Source of the DNA: Comamonadaceae bacterium
Lineage (GTDB): Bacteria; Pseudomonadota; Gammaproteobacteria; Burkholderiales; Burkholderiaceae_C
NCBI GenBank assembly: GCA_947469815.1
Contig: CANIRI010000198.1
Coordinates: forward strand, 1 to 5,055
DNA: 5,055 nucleotides
Direction of reading: 5' to 3'
Below are positions 1-5,055 of the stretch, one piece after another; positions within the stretch are counted from its first letter, which is position 1; every line of letters begins with the position of its first letter. Below the pieces are notes generated by a model. It made no database searches. It had not been told where the DNA came from and saw nothing but the letters and a program-made list of their open reading frames with translations. The position numbers were made by a program, and so were the translations under genes.

Positions 1-86
1 AGCGTGTCGGACAGTTCGCGGATCGGACGGCGCGCAGACGCAGAGGGCAGGGCGGGGGGGCGGTCTGGCGAAGGTGGCAGGGTCAC
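1..86 (-). CDS. mutL: DNA mismatch repair protein MutL, N-terminal end only (runs off left edge)
   Basis: Read on the minus strand from a GTG at 86-84, an open frame continues past the window edge. Its last visible residues are RRPIRELSDTL, preceded by a Pro/Ala/Ser-rich stretch. In betaproteobacterial MutL, a short variable tail followed by RPIR-x-L-x-(D/E)-x-L leads straight into the conserved 'ISQIAAGEVVERPASVV' ATPase helix, which would lie just outside the window. MutL is the GHKL-ATPase that links MutS mismatch recognition to strand incision. An in-frame TAA at 98-96 (minus) limits the start, and GTG86 is the only ordinary start codon after it. No clear Shine-Dalgarno precedes it, so the start is uncertain. 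A G7 homopolymer at 54-60 lies inside the frame. The gene is divergent from leuA. The call rests on about 11 diagnostic residues and is therefore moderate. Confidence 0.55.
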   Translation of the reverse strand, partial: MTLPPSPDRPPALPSASARRPIRELSDT

Positions 87-203
87 TGGGGCATTTTAGG
101 TGGCGCTCATCGCTTGCCCAGGGGCGGGTTCGGTCTGGTGTCCATCGCAGCAGCTTGGGACCACAGCGCAAGATGCATTGCGCACTATGGCTACATTACG
201 CAG

Positions 204-218
204 TATTTATCATAAATA
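204..218. promoter_or_regulatory. Perfect 15-bp palindrome, candidate operator
   Basis: TATTTAT and ATAAATA are exact inverse complements around a single C at 211. The dyad lies in the AT-rich core of the mutL-leuA divergent region and overlaps the candidate minus-strand -10 (211-206). A dimeric transcription factor bound here could affect either gene. LysR-type regulators favour AT-rich interrupted dyads with T-N11-A ends, and this element begins with T and ends with A, but at a 13-base interval. No regulator is encoded nearby. In very AT-rich DNA a dyad of this length can arise by chance, so the operator role is inference. Confidence 0.3.
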
Positions 219-234
219 TTGTTTTATATGGCAA
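206..234 (-). promoter_or_regulatory. Candidate sigma70 promoter reading toward mutL
   Basis: On the minus strand TTGCCA (234-229, five of six matches to TTGACA) is followed after exactly 17 bp by GATAAA (211-206, four of six matches to TATAAT). Transcription would start near 199 and leave a leader of about 110 nt before GTG86. The -10 overlaps the palindrome at 204-218. The spacing is ideal, but in AT-rich DNA such matches are easily found, so confidence is low. Confidence 0.35.
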
Positions 235-279
235 TTAAATAGCGCAAATAGGCGTATTCGCACACAATAAACAATTATC

Positions 280-328
280 TGGCGTGTATGCCTGCGTACA
301 CTGCGAGGCATCTTGTCTTTCAACGCCA
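280..328 (+). promoter_or_regulatory. Foldable leuA 5' leader: nested stems next to the ribosome binding site
   Basis: Two exact inverted repeats are nested. TGGCGT (280-285) is complementary to ACGCCA (323-328), and inside it ATGCCT (288-293) is complementary to AGGCAT (306-311). The inner stem can extend by G294-C304 and C295-G303 with one bulged base. It is followed by a pyrimidine-rich run (TCTTGTCTTT, 311-320), weakly terminator-like. An alternative stem GTGTA (284-288) with TACAC (297-301) excludes both. The outer stem ends one base before the weak AGG ribosome-binding motif (330-332) of leuA, so folding could affect initiation or elongation. The pairings are seen; a regulatory role is inferred. 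Confidence 0.3.
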
Positions 329-337
329 TAGGTTCCC

Positions 338-2047
338 ATGCTCCAAAACCCCGCCACCAAGTACCGTGCCTTCCCGCCCGTCGATTTACCCGACCGCCAA
401 TGGCCCGGCCGCACCATCACCGCGCCTCCGGTGTGGATGAGCACCGACTTGCGCGACGGCAACCAGTCGCTGTTTGAGCCCATGAACCTGGAGCGCAAGC
501 TGCGCATGTTCCGCAGCGTCTGCCAGATTGGCTTCAAAGAGATCGAGGTCGGCTTTCCCAGCGCTTCGCAAACCGACTTTGACTTTGTCCGCAAGCTGGT
601 CGACGACAAGTTGATCCCGCAGGACGTCACCATCGAGGTGCTGACCCAGGCGCGCGAGCACCTGATCCGCCGCACCTTCGAGTCGGTAGTCGGTGCGCGC
701 CGCGTGATCATGCATGTTTACAACGCCACCGCGCCGCTGTTCCGCGATGTGGTGTTCAATATGAGCAAGGCTGAGGTCGTGCAGCTCGCGGTGGACTCGG
801 TCAAGCTGATCAAAGAGCTGGCGCAGGCGCATCCGCAAACCGAGTGGGTTTTGCAATACAGCCCCGAGTTGTTCACCTCCACCGAGCTGGAATTTGCCAA
901 AGAGGTCTGCGACGCCGTCACCGCTGTGTGGGGCGCTACGCCCGACAACAAAGTCATTCTCAATTTGCCCGCCACCGTGGAAGTGGCCACGCCGAATATT
1001 TACGCCGACCAGGTCGAGTGGATGCACCGCAACGTGGCGCGGCGCGACAGCGTGATCATCAGCCTGCACCCGCACAACGACCGTGGCACGGCCGTAGCCG
1101 CCGCCGAGCTCGGCATCATGGCCGGAGCGGACCGCGTGGAAGGCTGCCTGTTCGGCAACGGCGAGCGCACCGGCAATGTGGACATCGTCACCCTGGCGCT
1201 CAACCTCTACACCCAGGGCGTGAACCCGGGGCTGGACTTCTCAGACATCAACGCCGTGGCCCGCACGGTCGAGCATTGCAACCAATTGCCCATCCACCCG
1301 CGCCATCCTTATGTGGGCGATTTGGTGTTCACCGCCTTCAGCGGTTCGCACCAGGACGCAATCAAAAAAGGCTTCTCGGCGTTGGACAAAAAAGGCCTGT
1401 GGAACGTGCCCTACCTGCCCATCGACCCGGCTGACGTCGGCCGCACCTACGATTCCATCATCCGCGTCAACAGCCAGTCGGGCAAAGGCGGCGTGGCCTA
1501 CTTGATGGAAGCCGAATTCGGCGTGGTCATGCCCCGCCGTTTGCAAGTGGAGTTTTCCGGTGAAGTACAGGCCTATACCGACAGCCACGGTGGCGAGATG
1601 ACGGCCCAGGCCATCTGGGATTTGTTCGCCGCCACTTACCTCGACACCACCGCGCCGCTGCACTACGTGGAGCACAACCTCACCGACCATCCGCACAACA
1701 GCAGCGGGCAGGGCATCCGCCTGGTGGTGGAAGCGGCTGGTATGCGGCACGTGCTCAAAGGCTACGGCAACGGCCCTATCGATGCGGCGGTGCAAGCGCT
1801 GCAAAGCCTGGGCGTGCGGGTGCAGGTGCGCAACTTTGAGGAGCGTTCCACCAAAGCCAGCGAAGAAGCCGGCGAGGCGCAGGCCTGCGCCTTCATGGAG
1901 TTGGCCACCGTGGGCAGCGACAAGGTCGAGCGCTTTGGTGTGGGCTTGGACACCAACATCGTCACCGCTTCCATCAAGGCCTTGGTCAGCGGGGTGAACC
2001 GCCTTGGCGTCGGCGTCCAAGCGCCTGCCGCTGTGCTGGCGGCGTGA
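338..2047 (+). CDS. leuA: 2-isopropylmalate synthase, type 2 (LeuA2 form)
   Basis: This enzyme condenses acetyl-CoA with 2-oxoisovalerate to give 2-isopropylmalate, the first committed step of leucine synthesis, in the cytoplasm. The 569-residue protein has the length of the long type-2 family. Residues about 30-300 form the HMGL-like TIM barrel: the substrate-binding STDLRDGNQ motif is at 35-43, the metal-binding HPH pair is H244/H246, and GNGERTGN is at 273-280. A linker follows. The C-terminal part, about 420-560, is the LeuA allosteric/dimerisation domain with GNGPIDA at 477-483, where leucine feedback acts in studied relatives. A TAG at 329-331 lies in frame just upstream, so ATG338 is the first possible start; homology also begins there. 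Its ribosome site is weak (AGG, 330-332). leuBCD and ilv genes are not adjacent, so it appears to be transcribed alone. All key residues are present and it should be active. Confidence 0.95.
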   Translation: MLQNPATKYRAFPPVDLPDRQWPGRTITAPPVWMSTDLRDGNQSLFEPMNLERKLRMFRSVCQIGFKEIEVGFPSASQTDFDFVRKLVDDKLIPQDVTIEVLTQAREHLIRRTFESVVGARRVIMHVYNATAPLFRDVVFNMSKAEVVQLAVDSVKLIKELAQAHPQTEWVLQYSPELFTSTELEFAKEVCDAVTAVWGATPDNKVILNLPATVEVATPNIYADQVEWMHRNVARRDSVIISLHPHNDRGTAVAAAELGIMAGADRVEGCLFGNGERTGNVDIVTLALNLYTQGVNPGLDFSDINAVARTVEHCNQLPIHPRHPYVGDLVFTAFSGSHQDAIKKGFSALDKKGLWNVPYLPIDPADVGRTYDSIIRVNSQSGKGGVAYLMEAEFGVVMPRRLQVEFSGEVQAYTDSHGGEMTAQAIWDLFAATYLDTTAPLHYVEHNLTDHPHNSSGQGIRLVVEAAGMRHVLKGYGNGPIDAAVQALQSLGVRVQVRNFEERSTKASEEAGEAQACAFMELATVGSDKVERFGVGLDTNIVTASIKALVSGVNRLGVGVQAPAAVLAA

Positions 2048-2085
2048 GGCGGTAGACCCCGACGGTCTGTGCGGCGCCGGGCGCT

Positions 2086-2091
2086 GATAAT
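2086..2091 (+). promoter_or_regulatory. Candidate -10 element giving a leaderless mRNA
   Basis: GATAAT (five of six matches to TATAAT) ends eight bases before the ATG at 2100. A sigma70 promoter using it would start transcription at about 2098, essentially at the start codon. No Shine-Dalgarno is present upstream of that ATG, which fits. No good -35 is found at 16-18 bp spacing (2063-2068 reads CGGTCT), so support comes from the -10 alone. Confidence 0.3.
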
Positions 2092-2099
2092 CCCGCGCC

Positions 2100-2726
2100 A
2101 TGGACCTTCTTTTTCTGCTTGCCTTTGTGGCGGCCATTGCCGCCCAGTGGCGCAAAGCCCAGGAGCACCGCCAGCGCGTGCATTTTCTGGCGGGCTACCT
2201 GCGCAGCTACCAGATCGAGAAGCTGATGGAAACCCTGTCCACCGGCTATTTGCGCGCCCTGGGCGAGAAAGATCCGGAGCGGGCGCAAAGCGTGTGGAAC
2301 ACCTTGGCCCTGTCGGAGGGCCAGCTCGAAGAACAGTTCAAACGTTTTGCCAATGAACTGGCTAGCGCCGATGAGGCCTCCAGCCGCGTCAGCCGCGTGC
2401 CCCTGGACCTGCCATTTGTGCGCCAGTGGTTTCCATCCACCACCTTTGACCTGCGCCGCCTGATGCGCATCCACGCCCAGGGCATCTCCAGCACCTTGGC
2501 CAACGCCCGCCAACTCTCGCAGCGCGACCGCGCCTTTCAACTCTGCGCCGAGATGTTTTTAATGCAGCACAGCTGCCACTGGTTTTGCAACGCCCGCATG
2601 GTCGCTTCCGCCCGCCTGCTGGCGCGCCACCAAACCCGCTACGACCAGGTCTTGGCCAACGTGGGCGAGGGCACCCGCGCCGCCTATACCGCACTGGTGG
2701 CGGGGTGGACGCCTACCTTGGGGTGA
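2100..2726 (+). CDS. Unrecognised protein with one N-terminal membrane segment
   Basis: The 208-residue product matches no family I can name. Residues 3-15 (LLFLLAFVAAIAA) form a short hydrophobic segment after a single acidic residue. It is followed by a basic, polar stretch (QWRKAQEHRQR), the pattern of an N-terminal anchor with the rest in the cytoplasm. Most of the remainder is predicted by eye to be amphipathic helix rich in Leu, Arg, Glu and Gln. A cluster HSCHWFCNAR at 157-166, with C149 just before, is the most distinctive local feature and could bind metal or be structural. A TAA at 2088-2090 is in frame just upstream, so ATG2100 is the earliest start; no Shine-Dalgarno precedes it. 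Codon use resembles neighbouring genes, which argues for a real gene. It is 52 bp downstream of leuA on the same strand but has a possible promoter of its own, so co-transcription is uncertain. The function is unknown. Confidence 0.8.
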   Translation: MDLLFLLAFVAAIAAQWRKAQEHRQRVHFLAGYLRSYQIEKLMETLSTGYLRALGEKDPERAQSVWNTLALSEGQLEEQFKRFANELASADEASSRVSRVPLDLPFVRQWFPSTTFDLRRLMRIHAQGISSTLANARQLSQRDRAFQLCAEMFLMQHSCHWFCNARMVASARLLARHQTRYDQVLANVGEGTRAAYTALVAGWTPTLG

Positions 2727-2765
2727 GGGGCGATACACTGCGCAGACCTTGCAACGGAGTCGCCC

Positions 2766-2999
2766 ATGTCCAGCACCTTCGACCAGCTCAGTACCCAGGC
2801 CATTGCCCTGTCTCCGTCGGACCGCGCTCGCCTAGCAGACCTGTTACACGCCTCCTTGCCTGACGAACTGAGCCAGGATCTGGATGCAGCTTGGGATCAC
2901 GAAATTCGGGTCCGCATAGATGCCCTCGAATCAGGAACGGCGGGGCTGGTCGCGTCTGCGCAGGTGCATGAAGAGGCCCGCAAAATCTACCAGCGGTGA
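2766..2999 (+). CDS. Type II antitoxin, addiction module component family (Unstab_antitox-like)
   Basis: The 77-residue acidic protein shows the layout of the short 'putative addiction module component' antitoxins (TIGR02574/PF09720). It has an opening helix with LSPSDRARLADLLHASL at 15-31, then W43-x2-E46-x3-R50 in a second helix, a Gly at 57, and a basic-acidic tail with EEARK (69-73) that in this family binds the toxin. It should neutralise the partner toxin by direct binding. A good ribosome site, GGAG at 2756-2759, lies six bases from ATG2766. The stop codon overlaps the downstream toxin start (GTGA at 2996-2999), which indicates translational coupling. A possible -10 (TACACT, 2734-2739) lacks a clear -35. 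The antitoxin reads as intact although its toxin does not. The family call is from pattern recognition of a short protein. Confidence 0.8.
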   Translation: MSSTFDQLSTQAIALSPSDRARLADLLHASLPDELSQDLDAAWDHEIRVRIDALESGTAGLVASAQVHEEARKIYQR

Positions 3000-3298
3000 A
3001 GTCTGTCCGGTACCTTGGGGCGGCGCGGGACGAATTCCTCCATGAAGTGGCCTATTTCACGTCGGTGAGCCCCCAGTTGGGCCAGCGCTTCGATCAAGCA
3101 GTCCAAAAGGCCGAGGCGCTGATCGCAGAGTTTCCCGAGGCGGGTTTTCCGTTCAAGTTTGGAACCCGCCGGGTTTTGCCGGGCGAGTTCAAGTTGTCTT
3201 TGGTGTAAGCCGTCCGCGAAACCGAGGTGGTGGTGCTCGCCTTCGCCCCTTTCAGACGCAAACCGGGTTATTGGCGACCCCGCCTCAGCGCCGCTTAG
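2996..3298 (+). pseudogene. RelE/ParE-family toxin, interrupted by an in-frame stop
   Basis: Starting at GTG2996, which overlaps the antitoxin stop, the frame codes 70 residues typical of RelE/ParE toxins: a first strand (VRYLGAARDEF, 4-14), a helical hairpin with SPQLGQRF (25-32) and AEFPEAG (44-50), then strand RRVLPGEFKLSLV (58-70). TAA follows at 3206-3208 (codon 71). The same frame continues without a shift for 29 more codons with the expected family ending: a VVVLAF strand (78-83), then RRKPGYWRPR (87-96), stopping at TAG 3296-3298. The combined 100 residues match the usual family length. Relatives often have Tyr at the interrupted position, so one base change from TAC or TAT explains the break. 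The 70-residue product lacks the last core strands and the basic tail and is probably not toxic. Alternatives are a sequencing error or stop readthrough. If only the short frame is annotated, it is 2996-3208. The full frame overlaps convergent prmC by 4 bp. Confidence 0.8.
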
Positions 3299-3312
3299 GC
3301 TTGTGGCGGCGC
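3288..3312. other. GC-rich inverted repeat spanning the two convergent stop codons
   Basis: GCGCCGC (3288-3294) and GCGGCGC (3306-3312) are exact inverse complements with an 11-base loop that contains both stop codons (TAA of prmC, TAG of the toxin frame). Such a seven-pair GC stem could slow polymerase or stabilise the 3' ends of both transcripts. There is no T-run on either side, so it is not a classical intrinsic terminator. It also lies within coding sequence, so the dyad may be a by-product of GC-rich codons. Confidence 0.25.
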
Positions 3313-4134
3313 GTTCCAGCGCCCACCGCTGCAGCGGGTAATTCCCGCCAGATCCAGCCTCGATTCCAAGTGCGAAAAACCGGCTTGCGCCAACAGCGCG
3401 CACACCGCCTGCGCCTGCTCAAAACCATGCTCCAGCAGCAGCCAGCCGCCGGGGTGCAGGTGCTGCTGGGCGCTGGCGATGATGGTGCGGATAGCGTCCA
3501 GGCCATCGGCGCCGCTGCTCAAGGCCATTGCCGGTTCGTGGTGCAGGGCGTCCAGATGCGGGTCGCCCTCGGCCACATACGGCGGGTTGGAAACGATGGC
3601 ATGGAAACGGCCTTGCGCGCTGTGTAGCCAGTCTCCCTGCGCGAACTGCACCGGCAGTTTCAGACGCTGCGCGTTGGCCTGCGCCACGGCCAGCGCGTCC
3701 GCGCTGTGGTCCAGCGCATGCACTTCCCACAAGCGGCGTTCGTATTGCAGCGCCAGCGCCACTGCGCCGCTGCCGGTGCCCAGGTCCAGTACCCGTTGCG
3801 GCGCGGCGGGCAGGGCCTGCAACGCCCAATCGACCAGGGTCTCGGTGTCTGCGCGGGGGTCGAGCACGCGTGCGTCGACCAGCAGGTCCAGACCGTAAAA
3901 AGCCTTGTGGCCGGTGATGTAAGCCAAGGGTTCGCCACGGAGCCGCCGTTCTAAAACCGCTTCCCAAAGAACAAGGGCGTCCGACGGCAATACGTCGGTG
4001 TCATGGGCGATCAACCAGGCGCGTTCTTGCGGACTGCGCCCGCTGGCGTGCAGCAACAAAAGCTGCGCGTCAAGCCGGTGAAGACCGCCCGCCTGCGCCT
4101 GGGCGAGCGCGTGCGCCAAGGTGGTGGTGCTCAT
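3295..4134 (-). CDS. prmC: Peptide chain release factor N5-glutamine methyltransferase PrmC
   Basis: PrmC (HemK) uses S-adenosylmethionine to methylate the glutamine of the GGQ motif in release factors RF1 and RF2, raising termination efficiency. The 279-residue protein has an N-terminal helical domain (about 1-85, with RRLRGEPLAYITGHKAFYGL near its end) that binds the release factor. A Rossmann-fold methyltransferase domain follows: the SAM loop is VLDLGTGSG (G119-T-G-S-G123), and the catalytic NPPY is at 183-186, at the same numbering as I recall for E. coli PrmC. It ends with LAGITRCSGGRW, typical of the family. ATG4134 (MSTTTLAHAL) is chosen over an ATG at 4218 because the longer form would run into prfA and adds a non-conserved basic tail. 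It starts 13 nt after the prfA stop with no strong ribosome site, suggesting reinitiation within a prfA-prmC operon. Its target protein is encoded immediately upstream. Confidence 0.95.
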   Translation of the reverse strand: MSTTTLAHALAQAQAGGLHRLDAQLLLLHASGRSPQERAWLIAHDTDVLPSDALVLWEAVLERRLRGEPLAYITGHKAFYGLDLLVDARVLDPRADTETLVDWALQALPAAPQRVLDLGTGSGAVALALQYERRLWEVHALDHSADALAVAQANAQRLKLPVQFAQGDWLHSAQGRFHAIVSNPPYVAEGDPHLDALHHEPAMALSSGADGLDAIRTIIASAQQHLHPGGWLLLEHGFEQAQAVCALLAQAGFSHLESRLDLAGITRCSGGRWNAPPQA

Positions 4135-4147
4135 GTGCGGCCCAAGG

Positions 4148-5055
4148 TCACGCCCCGACTGCGAGCGCGGCCATTTGCTGCGCTGCCTCGTACGCTTGCA
4201 GCGCCGAGACCACATCACCCAGATCGCCTTCCATGATGCCCAGCAACTTGTACAGTGTGAGGTTGATGCGGTGGTCGGTGAGCCGCCCTTGCGGGAAGTT
4301 GTAGGTGCGGATGCGGTCGCTGCGGTCGCCGGTGCCGACCAGGCTTTTGCGCTCGGCGGCGTCTTTGGCGGCGCGTTCGCTGCGGTCTTTTTCCTGGATG
4401 CGCGCGGTCAGTACGCGCAGTGCCTGCGCTTTGTTGCTGTGCTGGCTGCGTCCGTCCTGGCATTCCGCCACGATGCCGGTGGGCAGATGGGTGATGCGCA
4501 CCGCCGAGTCGGTTTTGTTGATGTGCTGACCGCCCGCACCGCTGGCGCGGTAGGTGTCAATGCGCAGGTCGGCCGGGTTGATTTTGATGGCCTCTTGCTC
4601 GTCGGGCTCGGCCAGAACGGCCACGGTGCAGGCGCTGGTGTGGATACGGCCCTGCGTTTCGGTGGCGGGGACGCGCTGCACCCGGTGGCCGCCGGATTCG
4701 AACTTCAGCGTTCCGTAGGCGTTGTGGGCTTCCACCCGTATCACCACCTCTTTGTAGCCGCCGAGTTCGCTCACCGATTCGCTCATGACCTCGACCTTCC
4801 AACCCAGGCTGTCGCAGTAGCGGGTGTACATGCGCAGCAAATCGCCCGCGAACAGAGCCGATTCGTCACCGCCTGTGCCAGCGCGGATTTCGACAAAGGC
4901 GTTGCGCGCATCGTCCGGGTCTTTGGGCAGCAGCATGCGCTGGAGTTCGGCCTCCAACTCCGCCATCTCGGCGCTGGCGCTGTCGATCTCTTCCTGCGCC
5001 ATTGCCTGCATCTCCGCGTCGCCAGCGGCTTCGCTTTGCATCGTATGCGCCGCAT
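4148..5055 (-). CDS. prfA: Peptide chain release factor 1 (5' end beyond right edge)
   Basis: RF1 reads UAA and UAG in the ribosomal A site and triggers release of the finished protein. About 301 residues are visible; compared with the usual length of about 360, roughly 60 N-terminal residues are missing. The frame stays open to the window edge, so the Met at 5041 is internal and not the start. Visible parts are the end of the N-terminal helical domain (MAQEEI onward), [20 protein letters not shown], and the codon-reading PxT motif as PAT (4661-4669) in [19 protein letters not shown]. The PAT motif identifies RF1, since RF2 carries SPF. The catalytic GGQ is at 4526-4534 within [16 protein letters not shown], and the conserved [25 protein letters not shown] stretch (split here as [12 protein letters not shown] and [13 protein letters not shown]) lies near the C-terminus. 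prmC follows 13 nt after the TGA. hemA often precedes prfA in relatives but would be outside the window. Confidence 0.97.
   Translation of the reverse strand, partial: AAHTMQSEAAGDAEMQAMAQEEIDSASAEMAELEAELQRMLLPKDPDDARNAFVEIRAGTGGDESALFAGDLLRMYTRYCDSLGWKVEVMSESVSELGGYKEVVIRVEAHNAYGTLKFESGGHRVQRVPATETQGRIHTSACTVAVLAEPDEQEAIKINPADLRIDTYRASGAGGQHINKTDSAVRITHLPTGIVAECQDGRSQHSNKAQALRVLTARIQEKDRSERAAKDAAERKSLVGTGDRSDRIRTYNFPQGRLTDHRINLTLYKLLGIMEGDLGDVVSALQAYEAAQQMAALAVGA

Larger units (their letters stand above)
87..337. promoter_or_regulatory. Divergent intergenic region between mutL and leuA with an AT-rich island
   Basis: This 251-bp stretch holds no convincing gene. Composition changes sharply: 201-250 has 11 G/C of 50, against a strongly GC-rich surround, as expected for a promoter zone serving genes on both sides. 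A perfect palindrome, TATTTAT-C-ATAAATA, sits at 204-218. On the minus strand TTGCCA (234-229) and GATAAA (211-206) are spaced by 17 bp and make a plausible sigma70 promoter for mutL. On the plus strand several AT-rich hexamers occur, but none has a good -35 at correct spacing, so no leuA promoter is assigned. The 280-328 segment can fold (separate entry). A 21-codon open frame at 173-238 is discussed as a weak leader-peptide candidate. Confidence 0.6.

Noticed and set aside
297..305. TACACTGCG repeated at 2734-2742, upstream of leuA and the antitoxin
   Set aside because: Many 9-base repeats are expected by chance in a 5-kb window, and neither copy has a convincing -35.
288..337. Upstream ATG at 288 as an alternative leuA start or a regulatory frame
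   Set aside because: It is out of frame with leuA, has no ribosome site, and its frame simply runs into leuA sequence.
386..1075. Long minus-strand frame of 229 codons inside leuA
   Set aside because: It mirrors the codon structure of leuA in GC-rich DNA, and its translation is His/Arg/Ala-rich with no recognisable domain.
2054..2068. Hairpin AGACC/GGTCT after leuA as an intrinsic terminator
   Set aside because: The stem is only five pairs and no T-run follows, so termination is not supported.
1241..2155. Minus-strand frame of 304 codons across the leuA 3' end
   Set aside because: It is antisense to highly conserved LeuA coding sequence, with low-complexity composition and no family resemblance.
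1986..2540. Minus-strand frame of 184 codons over the unknown gene
   Set aside because: It covers both the end of leuA and the start of the 208-residue gene on the opposite strand. The plus-strand frame has a better start and a clear N-terminal membrane segment.
3419..3967. Alternative minus-strand frame inside prmC
   Set aside because: It is an Arg/Gly/Pro-rich shadow of prmC, whose true frame has all the catalytic motifs.
4135..4218. Extended prmC start at 4218
   Set aside because: It would overlap prfA by about 70 bp and add a basic, non-conserved tail; the ATG at 4134 fits the family length.

Overview
The window looks like chromosomal DNA from a GC-rich betaproteobacterium, most likely Burkholderiales and Comamonadaceae-like. 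The support is high GC with GC-rich third codon positions, a LeuA of the long type-2 form, the prfA-prmC pair, and the style of the MutL N-terminus. The genus call rests on remembered family resemblance, not a search.

Layout from left to right. Bases 1-86 (minus) appear to be the first codons of mutL (DNA mismatch repair), running off the left edge. Bases 87-337 are a divergent intergenic region. It holds an AT-rich island of about 22% GC at 201-250, a perfect 15-bp palindrome, and a foldable segment just upstream of leuA. Bases 338-2047 (plus) are a complete 2-isopropylmalate synthase gene. Bases 2100-2726 (plus) encode an unrecognised 208-residue protein with one N-terminal membrane segment; it may be translated from a leaderless mRNA. 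Bases 2766-2999 and 2996-3298 (plus) form a type II toxin-antitoxin cassette: an intact antitoxin of the 'putative addiction module component' family, then a RelE/ParE-like toxin reading frame interrupted by an in-frame TAA. Bases 3295-4134 (minus) are prmC, and 4148-5055 (minus) are most of prfA, entering from the right edge.

Functionally, prfA and prmC are a substrate-modifier pair: PrmC methylates the glutamine of the GGQ motif in release factor 1, and the genes are 13 nt apart in operon order. leuA commits carbon to leucine synthesis and stands apart from leuBCD and ilv genes here. The toxin-antitoxin pair sits between the unknown gene and the convergent prmC, and looks like a decaying addiction module.

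No rRNA, tRNA, CRISPR array, insertion sequence or phage gene was seen. The points most worth a second look are the single-codon break in the toxin, the palindrome and RNA-fold signals upstream of leuA, and the unknown 208-residue protein. Nothing here amounts to a clear new multi-gene system.
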